64,000 bases of DNA from Candidatus Uabimicrobium amorphum (GCF_009002475.1 NZ_AP019860.1:2170001-2234000); one strand, 5' to 3'; positions 33,316 through 42,339 are shown, counted from the first letter of the stretch. A program made the numbers and translations. The notes: generated by a model not told the origin, from the sequence alone.

Positions 33316-33357
33316 ATTTTTCTATCATAAACCTCAATAATCGTAAAGGCAAAAAAA

Positions 33358-34143
33358 TTGAAGTACTATCAACACATCCTGCTTGTATGTCTCGCATTAC
33401 TCTCATGTGTATTTATGTTTTACAGTAGCTATTTCTCTTCCTGGAGTTTAACTTCTTTCACATTTTTGCTATCAAATCCGGAAAAAAAAGAAGTAAAAGG
33501 TAACAAAGACGAAATAATTAGTCATTTGCAAAAACAATTGGCGAGTAAACAACTCGAAATCATACATCTTCAACAAACCTTGGCAAATATAGAAGCACTA
33601 CAAAAAGAAGCCTTTCTTGATAGCAGTAGAAACCTCATTAGTGCAAAAGTTTTGCTGAAGCGAGATAGTACAAGTCACCGTAATTCATTTGTCATCAACA
33701 AAGGAAAACGCGATGGAGTTCAATTAGGTGCCTTAGTTACATTTAAGAAAAATTTACTTGGTATTGTCTCTAAATTATCAGCAAAATCTAGTATGGTCTT
33801 ACATGTTTCCGATCCATACATGCACATACCCGTTTTTCTAATGGTCAAAAAACAGCAGGCTTTTACCATTTACGATGAGGGAATTTGTGTTGGACAGAGC
33901 AAGCAAAAATGCAAAATAAAGTTTATTCAGTGGTTCGCAGAAAAGGCTCTTCCCGAAGCAGCAGTAGCACTTACGTCTGGTTTTGGTAATCGATATCCCC
34001 AAGGCCTAATCGTTGGTAACGTAACGATAAAAAAATCGACAACACAACGCGAAAAACAACATTACTTACTCAATGTAAATCCAATTGCCTTGGACAAAAT
34101 ATACAACGTTATGGTAACTGTCAATCAGGATGTTCGCAAATGA
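33358..34143 (+). CDS. mreC: cell shape protein MreC
   Basis: 261 residues, TTG start with AAAGG upstream. A single N-terminal membrane helix (res ~5-25) is followed by a short coiled coil (res ~45-85, with HLQKQLASKQLEIIHLQQTL). The periplasmic beta-barrel pair has AKVLLKRDSTSHRNSFVINK, GKRDGVQLGALVTF and GFGNRYPQGLIVGNV. MreC normally contacts PBP2 and activates the RodA-PBP2 pair, which matters here because the PBP2-like partner has lost its catalytic domain. The gene overlaps mreD by 4 nt (ATGA). Confidence 0.93.
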   Translation: MKYYQHILLVCLALLSCVFMFYSSYFSSWSLTSFTFLLSNPEKKEVKGNKDEIISHLQKQLASKQLEIIHLQQTLANIEALQKEAFLDSSRNLISAKVLLKRDSTSHRNSFVINKGKRDGVQLGALVTFKKNLLGIVSKLSAKSSMVLHVSDPYMHIPVFLMVKKQQAFTIYDEGICVGQSKQKCKIKFIQWFAEKALPEAAVALTSGFGNRYPQGLIVGNVTIKKSTTQREKQHYLLNVNPIALDKIYNVMVTVNQDVRK

Positions 34144-34631
34144 AACTATACATTACCTTAATATTTGGTGTATTGTTTTTATTTACAGGTATCGTTGTCT
34201 TCCCCATATTGGGTTTTCACAACGAACGTCCAGATCTACTCATTATTCTCTGTGTTTACATCATTGTTTACAATAACAGTCGCCAGTCTATATTACTACA
34301 AACTTGGCTCATCGGACTATTAAAAGACAGTTTGACTCTCGATTTGTTTGGTTTGCATTCTCTTTTGTGTATATTACTTTCCTATACACTTCTCAAACTC
34401 AAACAAACAATGCATCTCACCAACTCGTTTGTACTTTTAATTCTAATTTTTTTCTATACATTCCAATACTATTTGTTAAATTCCATCATTGTGTATATTT
34501 TTTGTAATGTTGATTTAGCCAACACAGCATTCAAGTGTGCCATATACACCACTCTTGTTGCCCCATTCACCATACTCGTTTTACGCGTTTTCACTCATGA
34601 GCCTCCGGAAGGGTATCTTTACGAGGTTTAA
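34140..34631 (+). CDS. mreD: rod shape-determining protein MreD
   Basis: 163-residue polytopic membrane protein with five or six helices. The MreD-like pattern FPILGFHNERPDLLIILCVYI near the N-terminus and GLLKDSLTLDLFGLHSLLCI in the middle (the P-D-L and G-x-x-x-D-x-x-x-x-x-x-x-G-L-x-x-L motifs) is clear. It is the third component of the MreBCD module and is translationally coupled to mreC. Sequence conservation in this family is low; position supports the call. Confidence 0.88.
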   Translation: MKLYITLIFGVLFLFTGIVVFPILGFHNERPDLLIILCVYIIVYNNSRQSILLQTWLIGLLKDSLTLDLFGLHSLLCILLSYTLLKLKQTMHLTNSFVLLILIFFYTFQYYLLNSIIVYIFCNVDLANTAFKCAIYTTLVAPFTILVLRVFTHEPPEGYLYEV

Positions 34632-34633
34632 AT

Positions 34634-35233
34634 ATGGAAAGTGTACATAATAAAATAATGCAACTCATCTTTTTTTCTTTCGCTCTTTCGGCGATTCTCT
34701 GCACGAGATTGTTTGTTTTACAAGTCGTCAGGCATGATTACTATCTTGAAAAAACTCTCAAACAAAGAAAAAAAAGTAAAAATCCACTTTATAGTCGTAA
34801 GTACAACATCATTGTGGAAAAGTCAGCTTTTGACATTGAGATTATTCCCAAAAAGCTACTCAATAAAGACAAAAAGCTTGCGTACAACGAATCGGTTACG
34901 CGCCTTGCTAACCTACTAGGTTACAGTAGCGGATATGTGTGGCAAGAATGTCTCAAAAAAGAAAAAATTTTACGAAAAAAAATCGATGCGAAAGCCAAAG
35001 AAGAATATGAACAAAACGGTGGTGATTGGCAAAAAATTATACGTGAGAAAGAGGAGATGTATTTCAATCGTCCCTACCCGATCTTTTATAACATCGATAA
35101 AAATACGATCATGCGTTTAGCAATAGAAAAGCATGTACCTCGAAACAATGATGATATTTTAATATGGCGCGACTTATACACCGGTTTTGTTGTTCGTAGG
35201 CGTGCTGCAAAACAGAAAAAAAGAGGCCGATAA
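34634..35233 (+). CDS. PBP2-like protein reduced to anchor and pedestal; transpeptidase domain absent
   Basis: 199 residues in the exact operon slot where mrdA (PBP2) lies between mreD and rodA. It has an N-terminal membrane helix (res ~10-28) ending in RLFVLQVVRHDYYLEKTLKQ, the usual start of class B PBPs. The pedestal (PBP-dimer) region follows, with FDIEIIPKKLL, RLANLLGYSSGYVWQECLKK and the DKNTIMRLAIEKH helix. The family's R-G-x-I-x-D-R-N-G segment is degenerate (SRKYNIIVEKSAFD). The protein stops after a basic tail. No SxxK, SxN or KTG motif exists in this or the other frames before rodA starts 3 nt later. It probably still docks RodA and MreC but cannot cross-link peptidoglycan. Confidence 0.75.
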   Translation: MESVHNKIMQLIFFSFALSAILCTRLFVLQVVRHDYYLEKTLKQRKKSKNPLYSRKYNIIVEKSAFDIEIIPKKLLNKDKKLAYNESVTRLANLLGYSSGYVWQECLKKEKILRKKIDAKAKEEYEQNGGDWQKIIREKEEMYFNRPYPIFYNIDKNTIMRLAIEKHVPRNNDDILIWRDLYTGFVVRRRAAKQKKRGR

Positions 35234-35236
35234 ATA

Positions 35237-36346
35237 ATGTCTATCTTTAACCAGCTCAAGTGGAACAAAACTTTGTATAGCTTCATCATTCCTATCATTG
35301 TTATCGTCGTCTTATTGTCGATCATAGGTCTATCCTTCATATACAGCACAACCTTTGATGGCGAAAACACCTATGCGAAACAAAAAAAATGGTTTATCAT
35401 TTCCGCAATCGCATTTTTCATCACTATACGAATCAATCACAAATGGTTACTTCAATATGCGTTTATTTTTTACTCGTTGGGGATTATCACCCTTCTTTTC
35501 TTACTTATTTGCGATCCGTTTGTTGGTAATACCAAGCGCTGGTTTCGCGTGTCTTCTTTTTCGATACAACCTTCCGAATTTATGAAATACGCGCTAGTTC
35601 TCGTCTTAGCAAAACTGTTTTCCCAATTCGTGACCAACAAAGACAAAACGCATTTTGACGTTATACCTGCGTTCTTTATTACATGCTTACCAGCGGCGAT
35701 GGTATTTATACAACCAGACCTGGGTACATCGTTGATTTTTTTTGGTACTTTGTTCGCCATGGCATTTGTTGTAGGAATACCCATACGCCACATTATACTG
35801 CTATCTCTATTGGCTTTTTCGCTTATCTACTCCTACGGACTAAAACCCTATCAAAAAAGAAGATTGACGAATTTCTTCCAGCCACTCGTCCAAAATGAGT
35901 TACCCAAATATCAACAAGAAGGCGAAATGTATCAATTGATTCAATCGCTAAATGCATACGGATCAGGAAGTTGGTTTGGTTCTGGATTGAAAAACGGCTA
36001 TCAAAATATCAACAACTTTTTACCTGCGAAAAAGACAGACTTTATTTTTGCGATTGTGGGTGAAGAGTGGGGGTTTTTGGGGACGGTATCCACAATTGTG
36101 CTATTCTTTGCTTTATTTGCATTGTTACTGTTTACCGCCTCGTCTTTACCAGACTTGCAGTCTCAGCTTGTGGTTGTAGGAATCACGGCAATTTTTGCCA
36201 TGCAAACTTTCGTCAATATGTTTATGACAGTAGGATTTGCACCCATTACAGGTATTCCATTACCATTTATTTCATATGGGGGTAGTTCTTTGCTAACTTC
36301 TTTTATAGGTATCGGTTTGGTGGTATCTATTCAGGGGAGTGAGTAG
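35237..36346 (+). CDS. rodA: peptidoglycan glycosyltransferase RodA
   Basis: 369-residue SEDS family polymerase with about ten membrane helices. Conserved pieces are NTKRWFRVSSFSIQPSEFMK, FIQPDLGTSLIF, KKTDFIFAIVGEEWGFLGT (containing the essential Asp region) and the C-terminal GIPLPFISYGGSSLLTSFI. Nothing suggests inactivation, so glycan polymerisation from lipid II should be possible. In the family a cognate class B PBP is needed for activity; here the adjacent partner keeps only the anchor and pedestal. The gene ends the operon in front of a bidirectional terminator. Confidence 0.96.
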   Translation: MSIFNQLKWNKTLYSFIIPIIVIVVLLSIIGLSFIYSTTFDGENTYAKQKKWFIISAIAFFITIRINHKWLLQYAFIFYSLGIITLLFLLICDPFVGNTKRWFRVSSFSIQPSEFMKYALVLVLAKLFSQFVTNKDKTHFDVIPAFFITCLPAAMVFIQPDLGTSLIFFGTLFAMAFVVGIPIRHIILLSLLAFSLIYSYGLKPYQKRRLTNFFQPLVQNELPKYQQEGEMYQLIQSLNAYGSGSWFGSGLKNGYQNINNFLPAKKTDFIFAIVGEEWGFLGTVSTIVLFFALFALLLFTASSLPDLQSQLVVVGITAIFAMQTFVNMFMTVGFAPITGIPLPFISYGGSSLLTSFIGIGLVVSIQGSE

Positions 36347-36356
36347 GTAGATAATG

Positions 36357-36390
36357 AAGTTGCCCCCCGCTCTCGCGGGAATGGCAACTT
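36357..36390. terminator. bidirectional terminator between rodA and the subtilase gene
   Basis: Outer arms AAGTTGCC (36357-36364) and GGCAACTT (36383-36390) carry an inner CCCGC-TCTC-GCGGG stem. The two flanking genes converge on it. Confidence 0.75.
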
Positions 36391-36410
36391 TACAGCAAAA
36401 CGTTGTGTAA

Positions 36411-38387
36411 TTACTGACTACGGAACCAAAATTTCACTTTCGCATTATTCTTAGGTCCGTTTTTTCCTTCGACTTTGATGGTGATGCTTCCGGAATTCAC
36501 TGACTTCTGAATAGGATAGAAAGTACGTGCGTCTAATTCCGCAACTGGCTTTTCCCATACAGCTTCGCCATTGATAGTTACTTGGTATTCGTCATAGGCA
36601 GCGTTGCACTGCATATCAAGAATAAGTCTGTTACTATTGAGAACGATGTCTTGGGTAATATTGAGGTTACCTTCGCGATCTGTACGACCAGAGAAAAATA
36701 TCGTACGTGAACGTGCCAAAGCAGCAACGCGTTGCTGTGGTGCAGGCGCTACTTCTGCAGGAAGCTTGTTGTGACGGCAAGAAATCATGATTTTCACCTT
36801 GCTATTCTTAGGACCGTTTTCCGCTTCAACCTTGAAGGTAACTTCGCCTTTTTCAGTAACGATTTGTTGACCTAGATCGTAATTTGTACGCGGCTCAACT
36901 TCACCAACACCTTTTTCCCATCCATTTTTACCATTGACGGAAAGTTGGAAATTGGTATACCTTGCGTTGCAAAAAACACGTTGAACCAAAGCTCTTCTGT
37001 TTGCAGGCATAGTTTTAATAACACTCAGTTTACCATTGCTATCCGTGACAGCTTCAATTTTCACTGTACTAGAATTTTGATTGCGTTCGCTAATTACTTC
37101 AAGAGTACCTAGATCTGTACCAACTTTGCTCATCGCCAAGTCGCACTGTACAGTTCCTTCACCATACCAATTTTCTTTCTTGGTACCATTTGTTGTCGCC
37201 ATAAGGATGTTTTTAACCCCCTGAGGTTTCATCCCTTTTGCTTTACTGAGCATCAGAGCAACCAAACCAGCAACGTGTGGTGTCGCCATAGATGTTCCGG
37301 AAATGGTATTCGTTCCCCCATTTTTCCACGCAGATAGTACATCGACACCTGGGGCAACCATATCAGGTTTAGGATCTAAGTATACGCTAACTCCGCGACT
37401 ACTGAAATATGCAAGTTCACCTTTATTATCAATAGCACCAACGGTAATCGCTTTTTTTACACAACCAGGAGTACCGATAGTTTGCATAAATGGGCCCTCA
37501 TTACCTGCGGCAATTACGACAACAATTCCGTTGTCAATAGCGTTTTCAACGGCATCTTCCACAACGTTACCGTTTGGATTTGCACGTCCGCCAAGGCTCA
37601 TACTAATAACGTCCGCATGAAGCGCGGAATACTGAACTCCTTCCATTACGGCTGTCCAGCTACCACTACCTGTGGCACTTAGAACTTTAACTCCGATGAG
37701 ACTAGCCCCTGGAGCTACACCATAAAGTTGGCTTGCAACTGTTCCGGCACAGTGAGTTCCGTGTCCATTTCCGTCTTCGACGGTTGGTTCACCAGGAACA
37801 AAAGATTTACATAAATCTGTACGTATTTGTTGTGGAGAAAATGCAGGGTGATCCGTATCAAGTCCTGTATCAACAACAGCAACAGTCACACCTTGTCCGG
37901 TAAACCCTTTTGCGTTTACTTCACGAGATTTAATGTACTCCAATCCCCAAGGTACTTGCGCCGAATCTAAAGAACCAAATGGCTGGATCATACTTTGGAT
38001 AGCATCTAAAGAAATCAAGTGCACTTCTGGTTGCATAACCAATTCTTCAATCGCTTCTCTTTTTGCTGTCAAAGATACTGCATTTGCTAGCCAAAAAACT
38101 TTGATGTCTTTGACATAGCCTTCCAGTTGCATGCGTTGGCATAAATCTTTGATAAACGTTTGTTTTTGCTCACATTCATTTTTCAGAATATCAAAAATTT
38201 CCTCTTTCGACATGCCACTGTAATATTCCATGATATCACCGACCTTGACATCTTCTGTAAATGATATCATAACCGCGAATTCACTTTCATCTCCTTGCAT
38301 AGCTTTCTGCAAATCAGGACCTAAGATTCCTGCAAAAGAACAAGAAAAAGTGATTGCGATGGTCAGTAAAATAACAAATTTTGTCAT
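36411..38387 (-). CDS. secreted subtilisin-family (S8) serine protease
   Basis: 658 residues from ATG 38387, with AGGGGG 4-5 nt ahead. A signal peptide (res 1-~19) and an I9-like inhibitor prodomain (res ~35-130) precede the S8 catalytic domain. The triad is Asp173 (VAVVDTGLDTDHP), His209 (GNGHGTHCAGT) and Ser366 (SGTSMATPHVAGL); Asn296 in AAGNEG provides the oxyanion hole. The C-terminus carries two related ~95-residue beta-rich modules (res ~425-540 and ~560-658), each with a V/I-N-G-x-x-x-W-E-K core and a V-E-x-x-N-G-P-K-N segment. These are probably secretion, binding or surface-attachment domains. Confidence 0.93.
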   Translation of the reverse strand: MTKFVILLTIAITFSCSFAGILGPDLQKAMQGDESEFAVMISFTEDVKVGDIMEYYSGMSKEEIFDILKNECEQKQTFIKDLCQRMQLEGYVKDIKVFWLANAVSLTAKREAIEELVMQPEVHLISLDAIQSMIQPFGSLDSAQVPWGLEYIKSREVNAKGFTGQGVTVAVVDTGLDTDHPAFSPQQIRTDLCKSFVPGEPTVEDGNGHGTHCAGTVASQLYGVAPGASLIGVKVLSATGSGSWTAVMEGVQYSALHADVISMSLGGRANPNGNVVEDAVENAIDNGIVVVIAAGNEGPFMQTIGTPGCVKKAITVGAIDNKGELAYFSSRGVSVYLDPKPDMVAPGVDVLSAWKNGGTNTISGTSMATPHVAGLVALMLSKAKGMKPQGVKNILMATTNGTKKENWYGEGTVQCDLAMSKVGTDLGTLEVISERNQNSSTVKIEAVTDSNGKLSVIKTMPANRRALVQRVFCNARYTNFQLSVNGKNGWEKGVGEVEPRTNYDLGQQIVTEKGEVTFKVEAENGPKNSKVKIMISCRHNKLPAEVAPAPQQRVAALARSRTIFFSGRTDREGNLNITQDIVLNSNRLILDMQCNAAYDEYQVTINGEAVWEKPVAELDARTFYPIQKSVNSGSITIKVEGKNGPKNNAKVKFWFRSQ

Positions 38388-38528
38388 GTGACCCCCTAAT
38401 AACAAATATCTATTTTCTATAATCTTATGAATTATAACAAAGTATTGAAAATTGTGCGAGTTTTTTCCATCTGGTTCATCTGTTCATCTTAACCAAATTT
38501 CTTCCATCAAACCTAACAGGTTTTCCCA

Positions 38529-39797
38529 TTAATCACGAAATTCATCAGGATTAATAAATTCATCATTAAAATATGTGTGGGTTTTTCTCTTTTCCTCGGG
38601 TTTCTCAAATGCAGCATGTACGTCATCAATCGTCATGGCATCGGCATCTACTTCATATTTTTTCGTGACGGCTTCTTCATTTGTTGGACTAGGCAATTGC
38701 GAATGAATATCGTCAATGGTCATGTCTCCTGGCTCGTATTTTTTTGTTGCCACTTGCTTATTTGCCACACCAACAACCTGAGAATGAACATCATCAATGG
38801 TCATATCCCCTGGATCAACTTCGTGTTTTTTCGTTACTATCTGGGAATGAACATCATCAATGGTCATCGCGTCAGTATCTACATATTTTTCCATTTTAGC
38901 TTCAGAATTTGCCATTTGTACGTGAACATCGTCAATGGTCATGTCTCCTGGCAATACTTCATACTTCTTTGTCACCACTTGTCCATTGTCGGCAATCACA
39001 AGCGGTTCATCTTCGCAAATTGTATTTTCGGTGGTTATATATGTACTTTCTTTAAAGCCTGTGGTTTCTTTCACAGGCGACATATCGCTTTGAGATTCAA
39101 AGTCTAATGTTGGATCGCTGTTGTCACTGGTGGAGGCTTCCGCCCCACTACTATTTGGTTTAGGTATGTTGTTTATGTTCGTTTCGTGAATAGGATGAAT
39201 ACGAAGACCTTCTTCTGGTAACGGAGGCATCTTGCTATTGTGGTATTTTTTACTATCGTCCACTTCGTTTTCATCCGTAAATTTACCACCTAGTTGCTCT
39301 TCTAAAATATGTTTTTCACGTCTTCCCGTGGGTATTTCTTCAGAAAGTTTACGGCTCTCGGGAAGTGGTGGCATTTTGCTATTGTGGTATTTTTTGATCT
39401 CTACGGCATTTGCGTTATTACTAGCCTTTCCCATATCGAGCGTTTCTCGCGATATATCTCCGGTGCGTTTATCTTCATTTGGGGTATACATCGCGCTATT
39501 GGCGTTTTGAACCTGCGCGACCATTTCATTTTGCAATCTCTGCTGTGCTTTGTTTAAAGCATCTTTCCCTTTGGTAAAATGGGGATTTAGTTCCAAACTT
39601 TTCTTGAAACTATTCATCGCTTCTTTAACACGTTGTAATTGTAATAAGACAACTCCTTGGTTGTAATAACGATCAAACGTAGGTTCAAGTGTTAAAGCAG
39701 TATTTATAACTTCTAGCGCTCCCAACCAGTTTTTGTCTTTTATTAACTGTCGTCTGCGTGCTCGAAGTTCTTGTAATATAGTTTCTTGCGACTTCAT
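38529..39797 (-). CDS. TPR protein with repeated DMTIDDVH motifs
   Basis: 422 residues. Residues ~20-90 form about two TPR units (WLGALEVINTALTLEPTFDR then YYNQGVVLLQLQRVKEAMNS). The rest is low-complexity and acidic. Two copies of KKYHNSKMPPLPE occur at res ~135-200. Five copies of a [GD][DA]MTIDD[VI]H motif, mostly preceded by TKKYE or TKKHE, occur at ~285-400. Each repeat contains T-I-D-D, the T-x-x-D pattern bound by FHA domains when the Thr is phosphorylated. A scaffold for signalling proteins is therefore a reasonable but unproven idea. The gene follows the sigma-54 activator by 11 nt on the same strand and is probably co-transcribed. Confidence 0.75.
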   Translation of the reverse strand: MKSQETILQELRARRRQLIKDKNWLGALEVINTALTLEPTFDRYYNQGVVLLQLQRVKEAMNSFKKSLELNPHFTKGKDALNKAQQRLQNEMVAQVQNANSAMYTPNEDKRTGDISRETLDMGKASNNANAVEIKKYHNSKMPPLPESRKLSEEIPTGRREKHILEEQLGGKFTDENEVDDSKKYHNSKMPPLPEEGLRIHPIHETNINNIPKPNSSGAEASTSDNSDPTLDFESQSDMSPVKETTGFKESTYITTENTICEDEPLVIADNGQVVTKKYEVLPGDMTIDDVHVQMANSEAKMEKYVDTDAMTIDDVHSQIVTKKHEVDPGDMTIDDVHSQVVGVANKQVATKKYEPGDMTIDDIHSQLPSPTNEEAVTKKYEVDADAMTIDDVHAAFEKPEEKRKTHTYFNDEFINPDEFRD

Positions 39798-39808
39798 ATT
39801 TACTTCTC

Positions 39809-41437
39809 CTACATTTGATACTTTTCGAGTTTTCGTTGTAGGCTAAATCTACTAATTCCTAATACTTGCGATGCTTTTGATTTATTATTTTGACACATCT
39901 TCATCGCTTTTTCAATCTCATTTCTCTCAACCTCGCGAAGTAGCTCAGGTAAGTTGGTCACAGTCGTACTTTTTCGTCCCTGTATTTCAGGAGAAAGACA
40001 ATCTATTGTTAAATCGCCATCACAAAGCGTTAACATACGATGTAGCTCGTTGCGTAACTGCCGAATATTGCCCGGCCACTCGTAGCTCATCATCATGTCA
40101 ATGACTTTTTGACTCACTCTACGCATAGACATCTTTGCTGTTTTACAATATTCGCGTATAAAATATTCTATTAAAATGGGAATATCCCCCCTACGTTTGC
40201 GTAGAGGTGGCAAATAAATTTCAACGACATTTAGACGATAAAACAAATCTTCGCGAAAAGATCCTTCGCGAATCATTTGTCGTAAATCGCGATTCGTCGC
40301 AGTGACGATGCGCGTATCAATTTCAATACTTTTATGTGCCCCCACGCGACGGATTTTTTTTTCCGCAAGTGTACGTAGTAATTTTTTTTGTAACGCTATC
40401 GGCAATTCGCCAATTTCGTCGAGGAACAATGTTCCGCCATGACTTTCTTCAAATAAACCTTTTTTTCCCTTTTTTGCTCCGGTAAATGCTCCCGCTTCAT
40501 AACCAAAGAGTTCACTCTCGAAAATGCTCTCTGGTATTGCGGCGCAGTTTTCGCTGACAAAAGAACAATCTTTGCGATTCCCCATAAAGTGAAGCGCTTG
40601 GGCAATAAGCTCCTTTCCCGTACCGCTTTCTCCGCATACCAACACCGGCAATTCACTATTTTTTACTTTTTCAATAACGGCGAAAACTTGCTGCATCTCT
40701 TCACTCTCCGCGCAAATTTTCCAATAATTTCCGACGGGGAAGATTTGTTTTGTCAATTCCGCAGTTTGCGATTTTACTTGATCGCGAAGTGCTATATTCA
40801 TTTCTTCCGCTTGCTGTGCCCGTTGTGACATTCGTGCATGTAAAAATACATTCTCAATCGCAAGAGAAACTTGTTGAGCAAAAGCACAAAGTACCGCTAA
40901 TTCATCCTCTTCAAAATTTGCCATAACCAAACGATTATCAAGATAAATAGCTCCCAAGTTCTTATTGCGCACTTTTAAAGGAACACAAATAATAGACACC
41001 AAACGATGCTCCTGCACGGAAGTATACGGAGAAAAACGCTGGTCCCCTTGTGCATTGTCCGTTAGCACAGCCTTTCCATGGTCCATGACTTGTCGTGCTA
41101 GTTTGCGACTAATTTTCAAATCACCATCGATATGTTCTTGGGCAAAATTACGCGCTATTTCTAAATCGTTCAGTAATAAAACTCCGCGTTCAGCGTTGGT
41201 TAATTCAATGGCATGATCGAGTACAGACTGTAGTAAAGTCGGCAATTCAAATCCAGCATTGATATCATTAAGATTCTTTTGTAAGTAAAATAACTGCTTT
41301 TCCACGGACAACAACCTACGTAGATAATCAATGCCATGCTTTTCATAAGATGCACAGAATACATTCCAGTATTTTTCACTGTGGGCATCACTTTTGTATG
41401 TATCTAATAAAAATTGTAATTTTTCTTTTGCGCTCAT
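39809..41437 (-). CDS. sigma-54-dependent transcriptional activator with GAF domain
   Basis: 542 residues from ATG 41437. Residues ~60-200 are a GAF sensor domain (TNAERGVLLLND, RLVSIICVPLKVRNKNLGAI) followed by a short coiled coil. The AAA+ domain shows Walker A GESGTGKELIAQ (res 269-280), GYEAGAFTGAKKG (the sigma-54-contacting GAFTGA, res 316-321), Walker B GTLFLDEIGELP and the R-finger region RRVGAHKS to REDLFYRLNVVEIYLPPLRKR. A Fis-type HTH (NNKSKASQVLGISRFSLQRK) ends the protein. It should activate sigma-54 promoters in response to a small ligand or redox state. The TPR/DMTIDDVH gene lies 11 nt downstream. Confidence 0.94.
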   Translation of the reverse strand: MSAKEKLQFLLDTYKSDAHSEKYWNVFCASYEKHGIDYLRRLLSVEKQLFYLQKNLNDINAGFELPTLLQSVLDHAIELTNAERGVLLLNDLEIARNFAQEHIDGDLKISRKLARQVMDHGKAVLTDNAQGDQRFSPYTSVQEHRLVSIICVPLKVRNKNLGAIYLDNRLVMANFEEDELAVLCAFAQQVSLAIENVFLHARMSQRAQQAEEMNIALRDQVKSQTAELTKQIFPVGNYWKICAESEEMQQVFAVIEKVKNSELPVLVCGESGTGKELIAQALHFMGNRKDCSFVSENCAAIPESIFESELFGYEAGAFTGAKKGKKGLFEESHGGTLFLDEIGELPIALQKKLLRTLAEKKIRRVGAHKSIEIDTRIVTATNRDLRQMIREGSFREDLFYRLNVVEIYLPPLRKRRGDIPILIEYFIREYCKTAKMSMRRVSQKVIDMMMSYEWPGNIRQLRNELHRMLTLCDGDLTIDCLSPEIQGRKSTTVTNLPELLREVERNEIEKAMKMCQNNKSKASQVLGISRFSLQRKLEKYQM

Positions 41438-41518
41438 AGTATAGAACAATAAAATTGATGGATTGTTTGGATTTATATAACTATTCAATATTTTATCAGT
41501 AATTAGTAGGATTGAAAA

Positions 41519-42229
41519 ATGGAAAATGCCATTTTTATTACAGGGTGCACACGAAGAATTGGTTTGCATCTAACAAAACGCTTTTTGGATGAAGGGTACG
41601 ATGTAATCGCTCACTACCGTAAGATGACACCAGAACTCGAAGTATACAAAAATAGAAATACAGTTGTCATCCGCGCCGACTTAACTTCGCCAAAAGACAT
41701 CGATAGCATGGTAGATCAGCTGCAACGTTACACGCGATCACTTCGCGCGATCATACACAACGCCTCTTTTTACGAGAAAACAAGCGATGATTTAAGCGAA
41801 GCCATAAAACAATACCAAACTTTTTTCAACGTACACATGTTAGCCCCTTTTTTAATCAATCACAAATTCTATCCGTTACTTACGAGAGGTGAAGGCCCAC
41901 GAGACATCATTCACATCACTGATACCAATGCTCAAAATCCCGATAAACGTTTTTGCATCTACTCCTCTACGAAAGCCGGTTTAGAAAACCTGACAAAATC
42001 ATTTGCCAAAAACTTTGCACCACAAGTAAAGGTCAATTCCATTGCTCCTGGCCCAATCGTATTTTCCAAAAGAGAGTCAGAAGAACAACGCAAAGCGATC
42101 TTAGCCAAAACCTTATTAAAAAAGGAAGGTGGAATGGAAAGTGTGTTCCAAGCGGTCAAAGGAATTATGAACAATGATTTTATCACCGGAACATGTGTTT
42201 GTGTGGATGGTGGGAGAAGCCTAGGTTAA
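41519..42229 (+). CDS. SDR-family reductase, FolM/pteridine-reductase-like
   Basis: 236-residue short-chain dehydrogenase. The cofactor motif ITGCTRRIGLHLTKR resembles the T-G-x-x-x-R-I-G of FolM and pteridine reductases more than the usual TGxxxGIG. The Asn-Ala box appears as IIHNASFYEK, the catalytic Tyr-Lys as YSSTKAGLENL, and the C-terminus VCVDGGRSLG is typical of the subgroup. FolM reduces dihydromonapterin or dihydrofolate with NADPH, so a folate/pterin role is likely but not proven. AGGA lies 8 nt before the ATG. It is divergent from the sigma-54 activator and transcribed alone. Confidence 0.8.
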   Translation: MENAIFITGCTRRIGLHLTKRFLDEGYDVIAHYRKMTPELEVYKNRNTVVIRADLTSPKDIDSMVDQLQRYTRSLRAIIHNASFYEKTSDDLSEAIKQYQTFFNVHMLAPFLINHKFYPLLTRGEGPRDIIHITDTNAQNPDKRFCIYSSTKAGLENLTKSFAKNFAPQVKVNSIAPGPIVFSKRESEEQRKAILAKTLLKKEGGMESVFQAVKGIMNNDFITGTCVCVDGGRSLG

Positions 42230-42274
42230 GAGTTACTTGGTTCTGTTGAGGTTAATCAACACAAATGCGTTTTT

Positions 42275-42339
42275 CGATCCTGATCCCGAAAAGTTTATTG
42301 ACATCTTATTTTCGGGATCGGGATCGGGATCGGGATCGG
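42275..42339. repeat. hairpin with four tandem CGGGAT hexamers
   Basis: CGATCCTGATCCCGAAAA (42275-42292) is mirrored by TTTTCGGGATCGGGATCG (42309-42326) with one mismatch. The right arm continues as an uninterrupted run of CGGGAT units to 42339. It lies between convergent folM-like and tatC genes and abuts the tatC stop codon, so it may serve as a bidirectional terminator. Confidence 0.65.
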
